Source of the DNA: Bacteroides luhongzhouii
GTDB lineage: Bacteria > Bacteroidota > Bacteroidia > Bacteroidales > Bacteroidaceae
Direction: 5' to 3'
Length of the DNA: 64,000 nt
Assembly (NCBI RefSeq): GCF_009193295.2
Contig: NZ_CP059973.1
Location: forward strand, 2,294,001 to 2,358,000
In this document: one piece after another, positions 1-7,748 of the stretch
Position numbering within the stretch: the stretch's first letter is position 1
Layout: every line of letters begins with the position of its first letter
Position numbers and translations under genes: made by a program
The notes under the pieces: model-generated
Database searches by the model: none
The model's input: only the letters and a program-made list of their open reading frames with translations
What the model was told of the DNA's origin: nothing

Positions 1-402
1 GCCGCTCATAAAATAGCGCGGTTCATTATCGATCACCGTCCGTCTGAAAATGACTATGTACCTTATTGGGATTATGATGCTCCCAAGATTCCGAATGAAC
101 CACGGGATGCTTCTGCGGCTGCCGTAACAGCTTCTGCATTGCTGGAGTTGAGCGGCTATGGCGACAAGAAACAAGGGGAAGAATATTTCCGTTATGCGGA
201 GCATATCCTAAAACAGTTGTCATCAGATGATTATTTGGCCAAGGAGGGAGAAAATCATGGTTTCGTCCTGTTACATTCGGTTGGTAGTTTCCCGCACGAC
301 AGTGAAATTGATACTCCGCTCAATTATGCCGATTATTATTATCTGGAAGCCTTGAAACGCTATAAAGATCTGAAAGAAAAATCAGAAAATCCGTCTTACT
401 AA
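1..402 (+). CDS. GH88-family unsaturated glucuronyl hydrolase, C-terminal part
   Basis: Open from the first base and ending at a TAA, so only the last 133 residues are present. The sequence has the alpha/alpha-barrel character of GH88 enzymes: a segment reading YVPYWDYDAP, a helix DASAAAVTASALLELS, and a late GSFPHDSEIDTPLNYADYYYLEAL block. Members of this family remove the 4,5-unsaturated uronic acid left at the non-reducing end of oligosaccharides by polysaccharide lyases, usually in the periplasm. In Bacteroides they normally sit in glycosaminoglycan or other polysaccharide utilization loci, so the unseen sequence to the left probably belongs to one. The substrate cannot be told from this fragment. 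Confidence 0.85.
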   Translation, partial: AAHKIARFIIDHRPSENDYVPYWDYDAPKIPNEPRDASAAAVTASALLELSGYGDKKQGEEYFRYAEHILKQLSSDDYLAKEGENHGFVLLHSVGSFPHDSEIDTPLNYADYYYLEALKRYKDLKEKSENPSY

Positions 403-429
403 CTTGAAGAGAAACCGTAAAAAAAAATT

Positions 430-500
430 AAAGTCCAGGGTAACCGCGTCTAAAATATGAATTCATAACTGTTGGACTTTGGCGCGGTTGCCCTGTTTTA
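430..500 (+). terminator. Large inverted repeat after the GH88 gene, probable terminator
   Basis: CAGGGTAACCGCG at 436-448 faces CGCGGTTGCCCTG at 483-495; the one non-Watson-Crick pair is a G-U wobble in RNA. It is followed by TTTT. A second pair, AAAGTCC (430-436) with GGACTTT (474-480), interleaves with the first, so both stems together would make a pseudoknot-like arrangement. Its place just after the stop codon suggests transcription termination; the interleaving is unexplained. Confidence 0.5.
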
Positions 501-526
501 AGTCGATGCCGGTCCTTTATATGAGT

Positions 527-2058
527 CACGGCTTTTTCATTTAAGCTTTGAATTGGGCGTACCATTCCCCTACCCATGCCAATGTGGCATGGGCGGAAAT
601 ACCATTATTGGTAATCAATTCGTTACGAATATATCAAATCTGAATTTTTCTCATTTTTGAGCCAGAAAATGCAACACGTTAGTGAAGCTTACCGCCAGCT
701 CCCTTATTATCTGCGCTGTTCCCTTTTGCTTATCTGATATTTTTTTCCTTCTGTTCTTCCAAACGGCAATCAGTGCCAACACCATTTTTTGAATTGTGTC
801 CAGATTCCTAGCCGCGCGTTCAGCTTTACGCTTTATGCTGTCCTGCCGGAGGTTGCGGTCAAGATCCCAGTGCATACTTTCAATAGCCCAATGCTGCTTG
901 GTTGTCTGACTAAGCCGCTCAGCACTGCTATCCAGGCTTGAAATGTACAGTCGCTGTTCAGATGTACTTCTGCCATCAGACTTTTTCTCCGTAGATGTGA
1001 GTATTTCTATAACTGTCAAATTGCCATTCCATTTCTTCCTGTCATCAATCAGTTCTTCCCCACGGTATATACGGCATACCCTTGACTCAATCCTGCCGTG
1101 TTCCAAGTATGGACCTTCCTTGTAGATATCAGTTGGGACGGCGATCTTTATAGAGTCCTCAAGCCCATAGCGCAAAGATCTTTGATTCGCCTTGAGTTCG
1201 ATCACGAAGTCGCCTCCTTTATCTCTAATCTTGTCTATTATTGCCCTTTGACATGACATGGCATCTGCTGTGACGACACATCCTGACACGTCTAGTTTAT
1301 CCAATAGTCGGGGCACGGATTTAATTTCATTACTTTTTTCTTTGCAAACATCAGTAGCCAAAGTAAAGCCGGAACGGAGTGAATATGCAGAGACGATATC
1401 AGGGTTACGTCCGTTGTCGTACAAGGTACCTCGCATGGCCTTGCCATCAATATAAATGATGTCAGTTGCCGAAGTGGATATTTCCTTGCGGAAAACCTCT
1501 GCAAAAGCAGACATTCGATCAGCCATCTTTTCATCGTCGATGCTTTGAAACACACGGCAAAGCGTAGCTTCTGAGGGTAACCCATACGGAAATAACCCTT
1601 TGGCCTGCAGGCGTTTCAAGTGACGTTTGCCAAATTGAAGTATTTCAGCTCTGGTAATACACTTACTGAGCCTGCCCAATATTACAAGCATGAGTATATC
1701 TTCAAGTTTGTGTTTGAAGTTACCTCTGCTTGTTCTGCGGTATTCAGGGACTGAGGATACAAATTTTCTCAAATGAGTCATGATGCTGCCACGAAGACAG
1801 TCAAGGGGGTTCTTCTTTAGTGATATTATGTATAAAAAGTTGTATGTCAACGAAATAAATCGTGTTTTTGCTATTGCAAAAACAAAGGCGGAAGACAATA
1901 TCAACATCATATCCTATTGAATTCCGCCTATAAAAAAATAAAAATGAACGATAAGAAGAAACACCTAAGGCGGTGCTTCAGCATCGCTGTGCACGAATAT
2001 AAGCATTTTTACTACAATTACAAGCGATGAACAATATTTCTTAAATGAAAAAGCCGTG
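527..2058. mobile_element. ISAs1-family insertion sequence (boundaries provisional)
   Basis: A perfect 19-bp inverted pair, CACGGCTTTTTCATTTAAG at 527-545 and its reverse complement at 2040-2058, brackets an ISAs1-type transposase gene on the minus strand. The total of about 1.5 kb fits the family. No direct repeat of 8-10 bp is visible outside these arms (left flank ends TATATGAGT, right flank begins TAGGCGACT), so either the duplication has decayed or the true ends differ slightly. Inside the left end is a tight palindrome, CCCATGCCA/TGGCATGGG, at 573-593. Near the right end AGGCGGAA and TTCCGCCT (about 1892-1928) could shield the transposase from incoming transcription. Confidence 0.7.
651..1781 (-). 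CDS. ISAs1-family transposase
   Basis: DDE transposase of about 376 residues when started at the Met of MTHLRKFVSSVPEYRR; a longer reading frame runs upstream to 1910, but the extra 43 residues are unlike the family. Recognisable blocks are an N-terminal RGNFKHKLEDILMLVILG helix region, the first acidic block IYIDGKAMRGTL, the second VTADAMSCQ, the FVIELKANQ strand, and the C-terminal HWAIESMHWDLDRNLRQD carrying the catalytic Glu. The frame is intact with no stops, so the enzyme could be active. It lies alone within the insertion sequence and points away from the ribosomal-protein operon. Confidence 0.9.
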   Translation of the reverse strand: MTHLRKFVSSVPEYRRTSRGNFKHKLEDILMLVILGRLSKCITRAEILQFGKRHLKRLQAKGLFPYGLPSEATLCRVFQSIDDEKMADRMSAFAEVFRKEISTSATDIIYIDGKAMRGTLYDNGRNPDIVSAYSLRSGFTLATDVCKEKSNEIKSVPRLLDKLDVSGCVVTADAMSCQRAIIDKIRDKGGDFVIELKANQRSLRYGLEDSIKIAVPTDIYKEGPYLEHGRIESRVCRIYRGEELIDDRKKWNGNLTVIEILTSTEKKSDGRSTSEQRLYISSLDSSAERLSQTTKQHWAIESMHWDLDRNLRQDSIKRKAERAARNLDTIQKMVLALIAVWKNRRKKISDKQKGTAQIIRELAVSFTNVLHFLAQK

Positions 2059-2087
2059 TAGGCGACTGGAAAAATATACAAAAATAG

Positions 2088-2118
2088 TTTGCCAATTCAA
2101 AGAAAAGCCGTACTTTTG
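2088..2118 (+). promoter_or_regulatory. Bacteroides-type promoter for rplM-rpsI
   Basis: TTTG at 2088-2091 and TACTTTTG at 2111-2118 are separated by 19 bp, an exact match to the Bacteroides -33/-7 pattern. It lies only 30 bp from the insertion-sequence end, so the insertion has come close to the upstream edge of an essential operon. The expected start is near 2125, leaving an untranslated leader of about 120 nt. Confidence 0.8.
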
Positions 2119-2165
2119 CAAGCCGATTATTATCACAAAATGATAAGAGATTAATTCATAGCAAG

Positions 2166-2194
2166 TTAGTGTTCCTTTGTCCGGGGAAGACTAA
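2166..2194 (+). promoter_or_regulatory. Hairpin in the rplM 5' leader, candidate L13 autoregulatory site
   Basis: TTAGT (2166-2170) pairs with ACTAA (2190-2194), and after a single-base internal loop TTCC (2172-2175) pairs with GGAA (2185-2188), closing a 9-nt loop. The hairpin sits in the long untranslated leader between the promoter and the GTG start of rplM. Ribosomal proteins often repress their own operons by binding such leader structures; that it is an L13 site here is inference. Confidence 0.4.
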
Positions 2195-2244
2195 TGAGTG
2201 GTGAAGAAAATTTTTAGTAGTAACATTTAAAAAACAAAATTAGA

Positions 2245-2706
2245 GTGGATACTTTAAGTTACAAGACCATTTCTGCAAACAAAGCGACTGTAACCAAAGA
2301 ATGGGTTATCGTTGACGCTACAGACCAAACATTAGGCCGTCTGGGAGCAAAGGTTGCAAAATTGCTGAGAGGAAAGTACAAACCAAACTTTACTCCTCAC
2401 GTAGACTGCGGTGATAACGTTATCATCATCAATGCAGACAAAGTAAAACTGACTGGTAACAAATGGAATGACAGAGTTTATTTGTCATATACAGGTTATC
2501 CTGGTGGTCAGAGAGAAATGACTCCTGCCCGTTTGATTGCAAAACCGAACGGTGAAGAGAGATTACTGAAAAAAGTAGTGAAGGGCATGCTTCCTAAGAA
2601 TATCCTGGGAGCTAAATTGCTGAATAACTTGTATGTTTACGCTGGTAGCGAACACAAACAAGCTGCTCAGAACCCGAAAATGATTGATATTAATTCATAT
2701 AAATAA
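2245..2706 (+). CDS. rplM: 50S ribosomal protein L13
   Basis: Large-subunit protein of 153 residues, beginning MDTLSYKTISANKATVTKEWVIVDA. The conserved L13 core is clear: LGRLGAKVAKLLRGKYKPNFTPH, GDNVIIINADKVKLTGNKW and VKGMLPKN. The start is a GTG at 2245; no ATG lies close upstream in frame. It is followed six bases later by rpsI, the usual L13-S9 pair, and preceded by a strong promoter and a structured leader. Confidence 0.97.
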   Translation: MDTLSYKTISANKATVTKEWVIVDATDQTLGRLGAKVAKLLRGKYKPNFTPHVDCGDNVIIINADKVKLTGNKWNDRVYLSYTGYPGGQREMTPARLIAKPNGEERLLKKVVKGMLPKNILGAKLLNNLYVYAGSEHKQAAQNPKMIDINSYK

Positions 2707-2712
2707 GATATA

Positions 2713-3099
2713 ATGGAAGTAGTAAATGCATTAGGCAGACGTAAACGTGCTATTGCACGCATATTCGTAAGCGAAGGTACAGGAAAGATTACTATTAACA
2801 AGAGAGACCTTGCAGAGTACTTTCCATCAACTATTCTTCAGTATGTTGTAAAACAACCATTGAACAAGCTGGGTGCTGCTGAGAAGTATGACATCAAGGT
2901 GAACTTGTGTGGTGGTGGTTTCACTGGTCAGTCTCAGGCATTGCGTTTGGCAATCGCTCGTGCACTGGTTAAGATGAACGCTGAAGATAAAGCTGCTCTT
3001 CGTGCAGAAGGCTTCATGACTCGTGACCCTCGTTCTGTTGAACGTAAGAAACCGGGACAGCCGAAAGCTCGTAGAAGATTCCAGTTCAGCAAGCGTTAA
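2713..3099 (+). CDS. rpsI: 30S ribosomal protein S9
   Basis: Small-subunit protein of 128 residues with the diagnostic start ALGRRKRAIAR, the central GGGFTGQSQALRLAIARAL block and the basic tail RRRFQFSKR that reaches the P-site tRNA in the ribosome. Length is typical. It follows rplM by six bases and is surely cotranscribed. A structured stretch separates it from rpsB. Confidence 0.97.
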   Translation: MEVVNALGRRKRAIARIFVSEGTGKITINKRDLAEYFPSTILQYVVKQPLNKLGAAEKYDIKVNLCGGGFTGQSQALRLAIARALVKMNAEDKAALRAEGFMTRDPRSVERKKPGQPKARRRFQFSKR

Positions 3100-3131
3100 T
3101 GTGCTGCCTGATAGAGGAATATGTTTAGTAT

Positions 3132-3178
3132 CTAAACTACTGGGACTCTGCTCATAGACTACCCAGCGGTTGGTTTAG
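3132..3178 (+). promoter_or_regulatory. Nested hairpin ahead of rpsB, candidate S2 leader
   Basis: CTAAAC (3132-3137) pairs with GTTTAG (3173-3178) and, inside, CTGGG (3140-3144) with CCCAG (3162-3166), leaving a 17-nt apical loop. No T-run follows, so it does not look like a terminator. Its place in the rpsI-rpsB gap fits a ribosomal-protein leader that lets S2 control rpsB-tsf. Function is inference; the fold is seen directly. Confidence 0.5.
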
Positions 3179-3219
3179 AAAAAACAAAAAAGAAAGTAAA
3201 CGATTTAAAGAAAAACAAG

Positions 3220-4056
3220 ATGTCAAGAACAAATTTTGATACATTATTGGAGGCTGGTTGCCACTTCGGACACCTTAAGAGAAAGTGGAACCCTGCAATG
3301 GCTCCTTATATTTTCATGGAACGCAATGGTATTCATATCATTGACCTCCACAAAACAGTTGCAAAAGTAGACGAAGCTGCTGAAGCTTTGAAACAGATTG
3401 CCAAATCTGGCAAGAAAGTTCTTTTTGTTGCTACTAAAAAACAAGCTAAACAAGTTGTAGCTGAGAAAGCTCAATCTGTTAATATGCCTTATGTAATCGA
3501 ACGCTGGCCGGGTGGTATGTTGACTAACTTCCCGACTATCCGTAAGGCTGTGAAGAAAATGGCTACTATCGATAAATTGACTAACGATGGTACTTACTCT
3601 AACCTTTCTAAGAGAGAAGTTCTTCAGATTTCTCGTCAACGTGCAAAATTGGACAAGACTTTGGGCTCTATCGCTGACCTGACTCGTCTGCCGTCTGCAT
3701 TGTTCGTTATCGACGTAATGAAAGAAAACATCGCAGTTCGCGAAGCTAACCGTCTGGGTATCCCTGTATTTGGTATCGTTGATACTAACTCTGATCCTTC
3801 AAACGTAGATTTCGTAATTCCTGCTAACGATGACGCTACTAAATCAGTAGAAGTTATCTTGGATGCTTGCTGCGCTGCAATGATCGAAGGTTTGGAAGAA
3901 AGAAAAGCTGAAAAGATCGATATGGAAGCTGCTGGTGAAGCTCCTGCTAACAAAGGCAAGAAGAAATCAGTGAAAGCTAGACTCGACAAGTCTGACGAAG
4001 AAGCTATTAACGCAGCTAAAGCTGCAGCTTTCATCAAGGAAGACGAAGAGGCTTAA
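3220..4056 (+). CDS. rpsB: 30S ribosomal protein S2
   Basis: Small-subunit protein of 278 residues. The S2 signatures are present: LLEAGCHFGHLKRKWNPAM at the N-terminus, VLFVATKKQAK, RWPGGMLTNFPTI, and LFVIDVMKENIAVREANRLGIPVFGIVDTNSDP. It has an acidic/lysine-rich C-terminal extension (after about residue 230) that bacterial S2 often lacks or has shorter. It lies between the leader hairpin and a strong hairpin with T-run, then tsf, the classical rpsB-tsf order. Confidence 0.97.
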   Translation: MSRTNFDTLLEAGCHFGHLKRKWNPAMAPYIFMERNGIHIIDLHKTVAKVDEAAEALKQIAKSGKKVLFVATKKQAKQVVAEKAQSVNMPYVIERWPGGMLTNFPTIRKAVKKMATIDKLTNDGTYSNLSKREVLQISRQRAKLDKTLGSIADLTRLPSALFVIDVMKENIAVREANRLGIPVFGIVDTNSDPSNVDFVIPANDDATKSVEVILDACCAAMIEGLEERKAEKIDMEAAGEAPANKGKKKSVKARLDKSDEEAINAAKAAAFIKEDEEA

Positions 4057-4061
4057 TATAT

Positions 4062-4138
4062 AAAATGTGCCAATTTGCTAATGTGCAAGAGTATGCTTAT
4101 GCGCTTGTATCTTGATTGGCAGATTGGCACATTTTTTT
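4062..4138 (+). terminator. Terminator-like hairpin between rpsB and tsf
   Basis: AAAATGTGCCAAT (4062-4074) and ATTGGCACATTTT (4123-4135) form a perfect 13-bp stem followed by a run of T. The 48-nt loop can itself fold (GCAAG with CTTGT). In an rpsB-tsf operon this would attenuate expression of tsf relative to S2, or tsf has its own promoter. Confidence 0.75.
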
Positions 4139-4178
4139 GTTTCGAAAATTATTATTCATTTAAATAAAGGAAATTATT

Positions 4179-5171
4179 ATGGCTGTAAGTATGGCTGATA
4201 TTACCAAGCTGCGCAAAATGACCGGAGCTGGTATGATGGATTGCAAAAACGCGTTGACTGAAGCTGAAGGCGATTTCGACAAGGCAATGGAAATTATCCG
4301 TAAGAAAGGACAAGCTGTTGCTGCTAAGCGTTCAGAACGTGAAGCTTCTGAAGGTTGCGTTTTGGCTAAAACTACCGGTGACCGTGCTGTTATCGTTGCT
4401 TTGAAGTGTGAAACTGACTTTGTGGCTCAGAATGCTGATTTTGTGAAACTGACTCAGGATATTCTTGATCTTGCTGTGGCTAATAAATGCAATACTTTGG
4501 ACGAAGTAAAAGCATTGCCGATGGGTAATGGTACTGTACAGGATGCAGTGACTGATCGTAGCGGTATCACAGGTGAGAAAATGGAACTGGATGGTTACAT
4601 GACTGTAGAAGGTGTATGCACTGCTGTTTACAATCACATGAACAGAAATGGTCTTTGCACGATTGTTGCTTTCAACAAGGAAGTTAACGAGCTGTTGGCT
4701 AAGCAAATAGCTATGCAGATTGCTGCCATGAACCCGATTGCTATTGATGAAGATGGCGTTTCTGAAGAAGTAAAACAGAAAGAAATTGAAGTTGCCATTG
4801 AGAAGACAAAAGCAGAACAGGTACAGAAAGCTGTAGAAGCTGCTCTGAAGAAAGCTAATATCAACCCGGCTCATGTGGACAGTGAAGAACACATGGATAG
4901 CAATATGGCTAAAGGATGGATTACAGCTGAAGATGTAGCTAAAGCAAAAGAAATTATTGCTACTGTTTCTGCTGAGAAGGCTGCACATCTGCCTGAACAA
5001 ATGATTCAGAACATTGCTAAAGGTCGTCTGGGCAAGTTCTTGAAAGAAGTTTGCTTGCTGAACCAGGAAGATATCATGGACGGTAAGAAAACTGTAAGAG
5101 AAGTGTTGGCTGCTGCTGACCCTGAACTGAAGATTGTTGACTTCAAGCGTTTCACTTTGAAAGCTGAATAA
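4179..5171 (+). CDS. tsf: Elongation factor Ts
   Basis: Nucleotide exchange factor for EF-Tu, 330 residues. The N-terminal UBA-like module (ADITKLRKMTGAGMMDCKNALTEAEGDFDKA, about 6-36) and the TDFVAQN motif of the core are diagnostic. The protein is longer than the 280-residue E. coli form because of an insertion in the core dimerisation region, as usual in Bacteroidetes. It follows rpsB across a terminator-like hairpin and closes the ribosomal cluster. Confidence 0.96.
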   Translation: MAVSMADITKLRKMTGAGMMDCKNALTEAEGDFDKAMEIIRKKGQAVAAKRSEREASEGCVLAKTTGDRAVIVALKCETDFVAQNADFVKLTQDILDLAVANKCNTLDEVKALPMGNGTVQDAVTDRSGITGEKMELDGYMTVEGVCTAVYNHMNRNGLCTIVAFNKEVNELLAKQIAMQIAAMNPIAIDEDGVSEEVKQKEIEVAIEKTKAEQVQKAVEAALKKANINPAHVDSEEHMDSNMAKGWITAEDVAKAKEIIATVSAEKAAHLPEQMIQNIAKGRLGKFLKEVCLLNQEDIMDGKKTVREVLAAADPELKIVDFKRFTLKAE

Positions 5172-5264
5172 TCAGATTCAATTCAATGTGATGTGTCCTT
5201 GAAAAAGTAGAACACATTAAACTTAAATGGGATATTCATTAAAACTTCCTATTTGAAGATATAA

Positions 5265-5310
5265 AAGAAAGGCAACTGATTCATAACGAGTTAGTTGCCT
5301 TTCTTCTTGT
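5265..5310. terminator. Terminator downstream of tsf, probably bidirectional
   Basis: AAGAAAGGCAACT (5265-5277) and AGTTGCCTTTCTT (5293-5305) make a perfect 13-bp stem with a 15-nt loop. T-rich sequence follows on the plus side and A-rich sequence precedes, so it can serve both tsf and the convergent gene at 5384-5893. Confidence 0.8.
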
Positions 5311-5383
5311 ATTTAAAGAATATTTCTGAAGATATTGGGAAGAACTCGGCCATGCATAACATGAGGCCCATTATCTGGAGAGA

Positions 5384-5893
5384 TTATTTCAATGCTTTGT
5401 CTATTTCCTTCATCAGCTTGTCCATTTCCTCCTTTTTATAACCGACAGTAGCGGATATCACTTTTCCTTCTTTGTTAATTAAGTAACTTCTGGGAATGTA
5501 TTGACTGGCAAACTTACCTGTGACTTCCCGTTTCGGGTCCGGGTAGAGAGGAAATGTAAACCCTTTGCGCTTGTTGTATTCTGTTAATTGATTGTCGGTA
5601 TGTTCGCGCCCGATTACTAACATACAGAAATCCTTGTTGTCCTTATACTTAGGCCAAAGTGTTTTCTGAACTTCAGCCAGTTCGCTTTGGCAAGGACCAC
5701 ACCAAGTAGCGAAAATATTGATTAATACAACTTTCCCTTTCAGATTCTCTGAGTTTACAGTACCGTTTACGGTTGAATGAAGGGTGAAGGCAGGCATATT
5801 ATCGCCTACTTTGACGATATCAGCATTGTTGTCTTGTGCGAATGACAATAGTGAGAATAATGCTGCTGCACAGAATAATATTACTTTTCTCAT
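5384..5893 (-). CDS. Secreted TlpA-like thioredoxin-fold protein
   Basis: A 169-residue protein with a signal peptide (MRKVILFCAAALFSLLSFAQ) followed by an AhpC/TSA-thioredoxin fold. The redox motif WCGPC (Cys65 and Cys68) sits in VVLINIFATWCGPCQSE, and the cis-proline region reads YIPRSYLINKEGKV. Such proteins reduce or resolve disulfides in the periplasm; the partner is unknown. It is transcribed convergently with tsf, and the SUI1-like gene lies 36 bp upstream on the same strand, so the two may be cotranscribed. Confidence 0.85.
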   Translation of the reverse strand: MRKVILFCAAALFSLLSFAQDNNADIVKVGDNMPAFTLHSTVNGTVNSENLKGKVVLINIFATWCGPCQSELAEVQKTLWPKYKDNKDFCMLVIGREHTDNQLTEYNKRKGFTFPLYPDPKREVTGKFASQYIPRSYLINKEGKVISATVGYKKEEMDKLMKEIDKALK

Positions 5894-5929
5894 ATCTTTA
5901 AAATTTCTAGTTACAAAAAGCTATTTAGT

Positions 5930-6289
5930 TTAACCTCCTATACCTTTTGTTTTGGAGTATCCTTCTTTGATGAGCAGTTCTATGATTTTGGTTTTGAAGT
6001 CTCCTTGCACCATAATCTCTCCGTCTTTAGCCGCTCCGCCCACTCCGCATTTGCTTTTTAGTAGCTTACCCAACTCTTTCAAGTCGTTGTCCGTACCTAC
6101 AAATCCGGTAATTAATGTTACCACTTTACCGCCGCGGTTCTTTTTGTCAATGGAAACTCGCAGGTTTTGTTTGTTTTTGTCGAGGGTGACCTGCTCTTCA
6201 TCATTATCCGTTTCATAGCCGAAGTCCGGATTCGTGGAATACACTACGTTTAATCTATCTTTCCAATCATTATTTTTCATACTCGTCAT
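5930..6289 (-). CDS. SUI1/eIF1-family translation factor (YciH-like)
   Basis: A 119-residue protein with the SUI1 fold: LRVSIDKKNRGGKVVTLITGF, then KSKCGVGGAAKDGEIMVQGDF, and the C-terminal helix IIELLIKEGY. The bacterial homologue YciH is thought to influence start-codon fidelity on the 30S subunit. The start could be either of two in-frame ATGs (residue 1 or 4). It is divergent from rex, the two starting about 155 bp apart. Confidence 0.88.
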   Translation of the reverse strand: MTSMKNNDWKDRLNVVYSTNPDFGYETDNDEEQVTLDKNKQNLRVSIDKKNRGGKVVTLITGFVGTDNDLKELGKLLKSKCGVGGAAKDGEIMVQGDFKTKIIELLIKEGYSKTKGIGG

Positions 6290-6389
6290 TTTTAATCCTT
6301 TTCAAAAGTATTAAACTTATGGAAAAGAGCAAAATTTGAACCTCTTTTCATCGTTTTGTTTAATCTCTATTAAGGTTTTCTATTATAGG

Positions 6390-6420
6390 GTTGTCAGTCT
6401 CAAAAAATAATGTACTTTTG
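6390..6420 (+). promoter_or_regulatory. Promoter for rex
   Basis: GTTG at 6390-6393, a 19-bp spacer and TACTTTTG at 6413-6420 match the Bacteroides promoter with one change in the -33 box. The -7 box covers the first in-frame ATG at 6410, which rules that codon out as a start and places translation at the ATG at 6446. Confidence 0.7.
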
Positions 6421-6445
6421 CAAAATACCAAATTTTGTAAGAAGT

Positions 6446-7096
6446 ATGAGCACTTATATACGAAAAGAGGCGGATAAAGTGCCGGAGCCTACCTTGCGCA
6501 GACTTCCCTGGTATCTGTCCAACATAAAACTAATGAAAGAAAAAGGGGAGCAGTATGTCTCTTCTACACAAATATCTAAGGAAATAAATATTGACGCTTC
6601 TCAAATCGCCAAGGATTTGTCTTACGTCAATATCTCAGGGCGTACGAGAGTTGGGTATAACATTGACGCGCTGATTGAGGTGTTAGAGAGCTTTCTTGGA
6701 TTTACCAATATGCACAAAGCCTTCTTATTTGGTGTAGGTAGCTTGGGGGCTGCTTTGCTTCGGGATTCAGGTTTGCATCATTTCGGACTGGAGATTGTGG
6801 CAGCTTTTGATGTGAATCCGGAATTGGTGGGAAAAGATCTGAATGGTATTCCTATTTTTCACTCCGATGACTTTGAGGCAAAGATGAAAGAATACGATGT
6901 AAACATCGGTGTGTTGACCGTGCCTATTAATATTGCTCAGGAAATTACAGATAAGATGGTAGACGGAGGTATAAAAGCCGTATGGAACTTTACTCCTTTC
7001 CGAATCCGTGTACCCGAGAATATAGTGGTGCAGAATACGTCTTTATATGCTCATTTGGCTGTTATGTTTAACCGATTGAATTTTAACGAGAAATAA
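6446..7096 (+). CDS. rex: Redox-sensing transcriptional repressor Rex
   Basis: NADH/NAD-responsive repressor of fermentation and respiration genes, 216 residues from the ATG at 6446. An N-terminal winged helix (PEPTLRRLPWYLSNI, then STQISKEINIDASQIAKDLSY) is followed by a Rossmann domain with GVGSLGAAL at about 96-104 and the C-terminal domain-swap helix NTSLYAHLAVMFN. The gene overlaps the following FAH-family gene by one base, so the two are translationally coupled. No clear Rex operator was recognised in the promoter region. Confidence 0.93.
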   Translation: MSTYIRKEADKVPEPTLRRLPWYLSNIKLMKEKGEQYVSSTQISKEINIDASQIAKDLSYVNISGRTRVGYNIDALIEVLESFLGFTNMHKAFLFGVGSLGAALLRDSGLHHFGLEIVAAFDVNPELVGKDLNGIPIFHSDDFEAKMKEYDVNIGVLTVPINIAQEITDKMVDGGIKAVWNFTPFRIRVPENIVVQNTSLYAHLAVMFNRLNFNEK

Positions 7097-7710
7097 TGAA
7101 GATTATTGCAGTAGGCATGAACTACGCCCAGCATAACAAAGAACTGGGACATACACAAGTAAATACGGAGCCGGTGATTTTTATGAAGCCTGATTCAGCT
7201 ATTCTAAAGGATGGCAAACCGTTTTTCATCCCCGACTTTTCCAACGAGATACATTATGAAACGGAACTGGTAGTCCGTATCAACCGATTGGGGAAAAATA
7301 TCGCTCCCCGTTTTGCTAACCGCTATTATGATGCTGTGACAGTCGGTATCGACTTTACAGCCCGTGACCTTCAACGAAAGTTCCGTGAGCTGGGGAATCC
7401 TTGGGAGCTTTGTAAAGGTTTTGATTCATCGGCTGCTATTGGGACTTTTGTTCCGGTGGAGCGTTATAAAGATATTCAAAATCTGAACTTCAGTTTGTTG
7501 ATCGACGGTAAAGAAGTACAGCGTGGCTGTACGGCAGATATGCTTTTCAAGATAGATGATATTATCGCTTATGTCAGTCAGTTTGTAACGTTGAAAATCG
7601 GTGATTTACTCTTTACGGGGACTCCTGTCGGTGTAGGTCCTGTTAGCATCGGACAGCGTTTGCAAGGTTATCTGGAAGGGGAAAAACTGCTGGATTTCTA
7701 TATTCGTTGA
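7096..7710 (+). CDS. Fumarylacetoacetate hydrolase-family protein
   Basis: A 204-residue short-form FAH protein. Metal-binding and catalytic blocks are present: NEIHYETELVVRI, GIDFTARDLQRKFRELGNPWELCKGFDSSAAIG and LLFTGTPVGVGPV. Family members hydrolyse or decarboxylate 2-oxo acids (for example acylpyruvate or oxaloacetate) with a divalent metal; the substrate here is not shown. The ATG shares its first base with the stop codon of rex, and ispF follows 38 bp later. Confidence 0.88.
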   Translation: MKIIAVGMNYAQHNKELGHTQVNTEPVIFMKPDSAILKDGKPFFIPDFSNEIHYETELVVRINRLGKNIAPRFANRYYDAVTVGIDFTARDLQRKFRELGNPWELCKGFDSSAAIGTFVPVERYKDIQNLNFSLLIDGKEVQRGCTADMLFKIDDIIAYVSQFVTLKIGDLLFTGTPVGVGPVSIGQRLQGYLEGEKLLDFYIR

Positions 7711-7748
7711 TCTTTTTTATTCATTAGTACTCATTTGTTATACAAAAT

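Noticed and set aside
436..495. Integron attC-like site
   Set aside because: The arms lack the expected core GTTRRRY/RYYYAAC arrangement and there is no integrase or cassette array.
1800..1870. TTGACA-type promoter for the transposase
   Set aside because: A TTGACA occurs on the minus strand, but the nearest TATAAT-like box is about 14 bp away, and Bacteroides rarely uses this promoter type.
1782..1910. N-terminal extension of the transposase
   Set aside because: The extra residues are hydrophobic and unlike ISAs1 transposases; the start at 1781 gives the family's usual length.
4332..5000. Long open frame antisense to tsf
   Set aside because: A shadow of the tsf reading frame with low-complexity Phe/Ser content and no recognisable domain.
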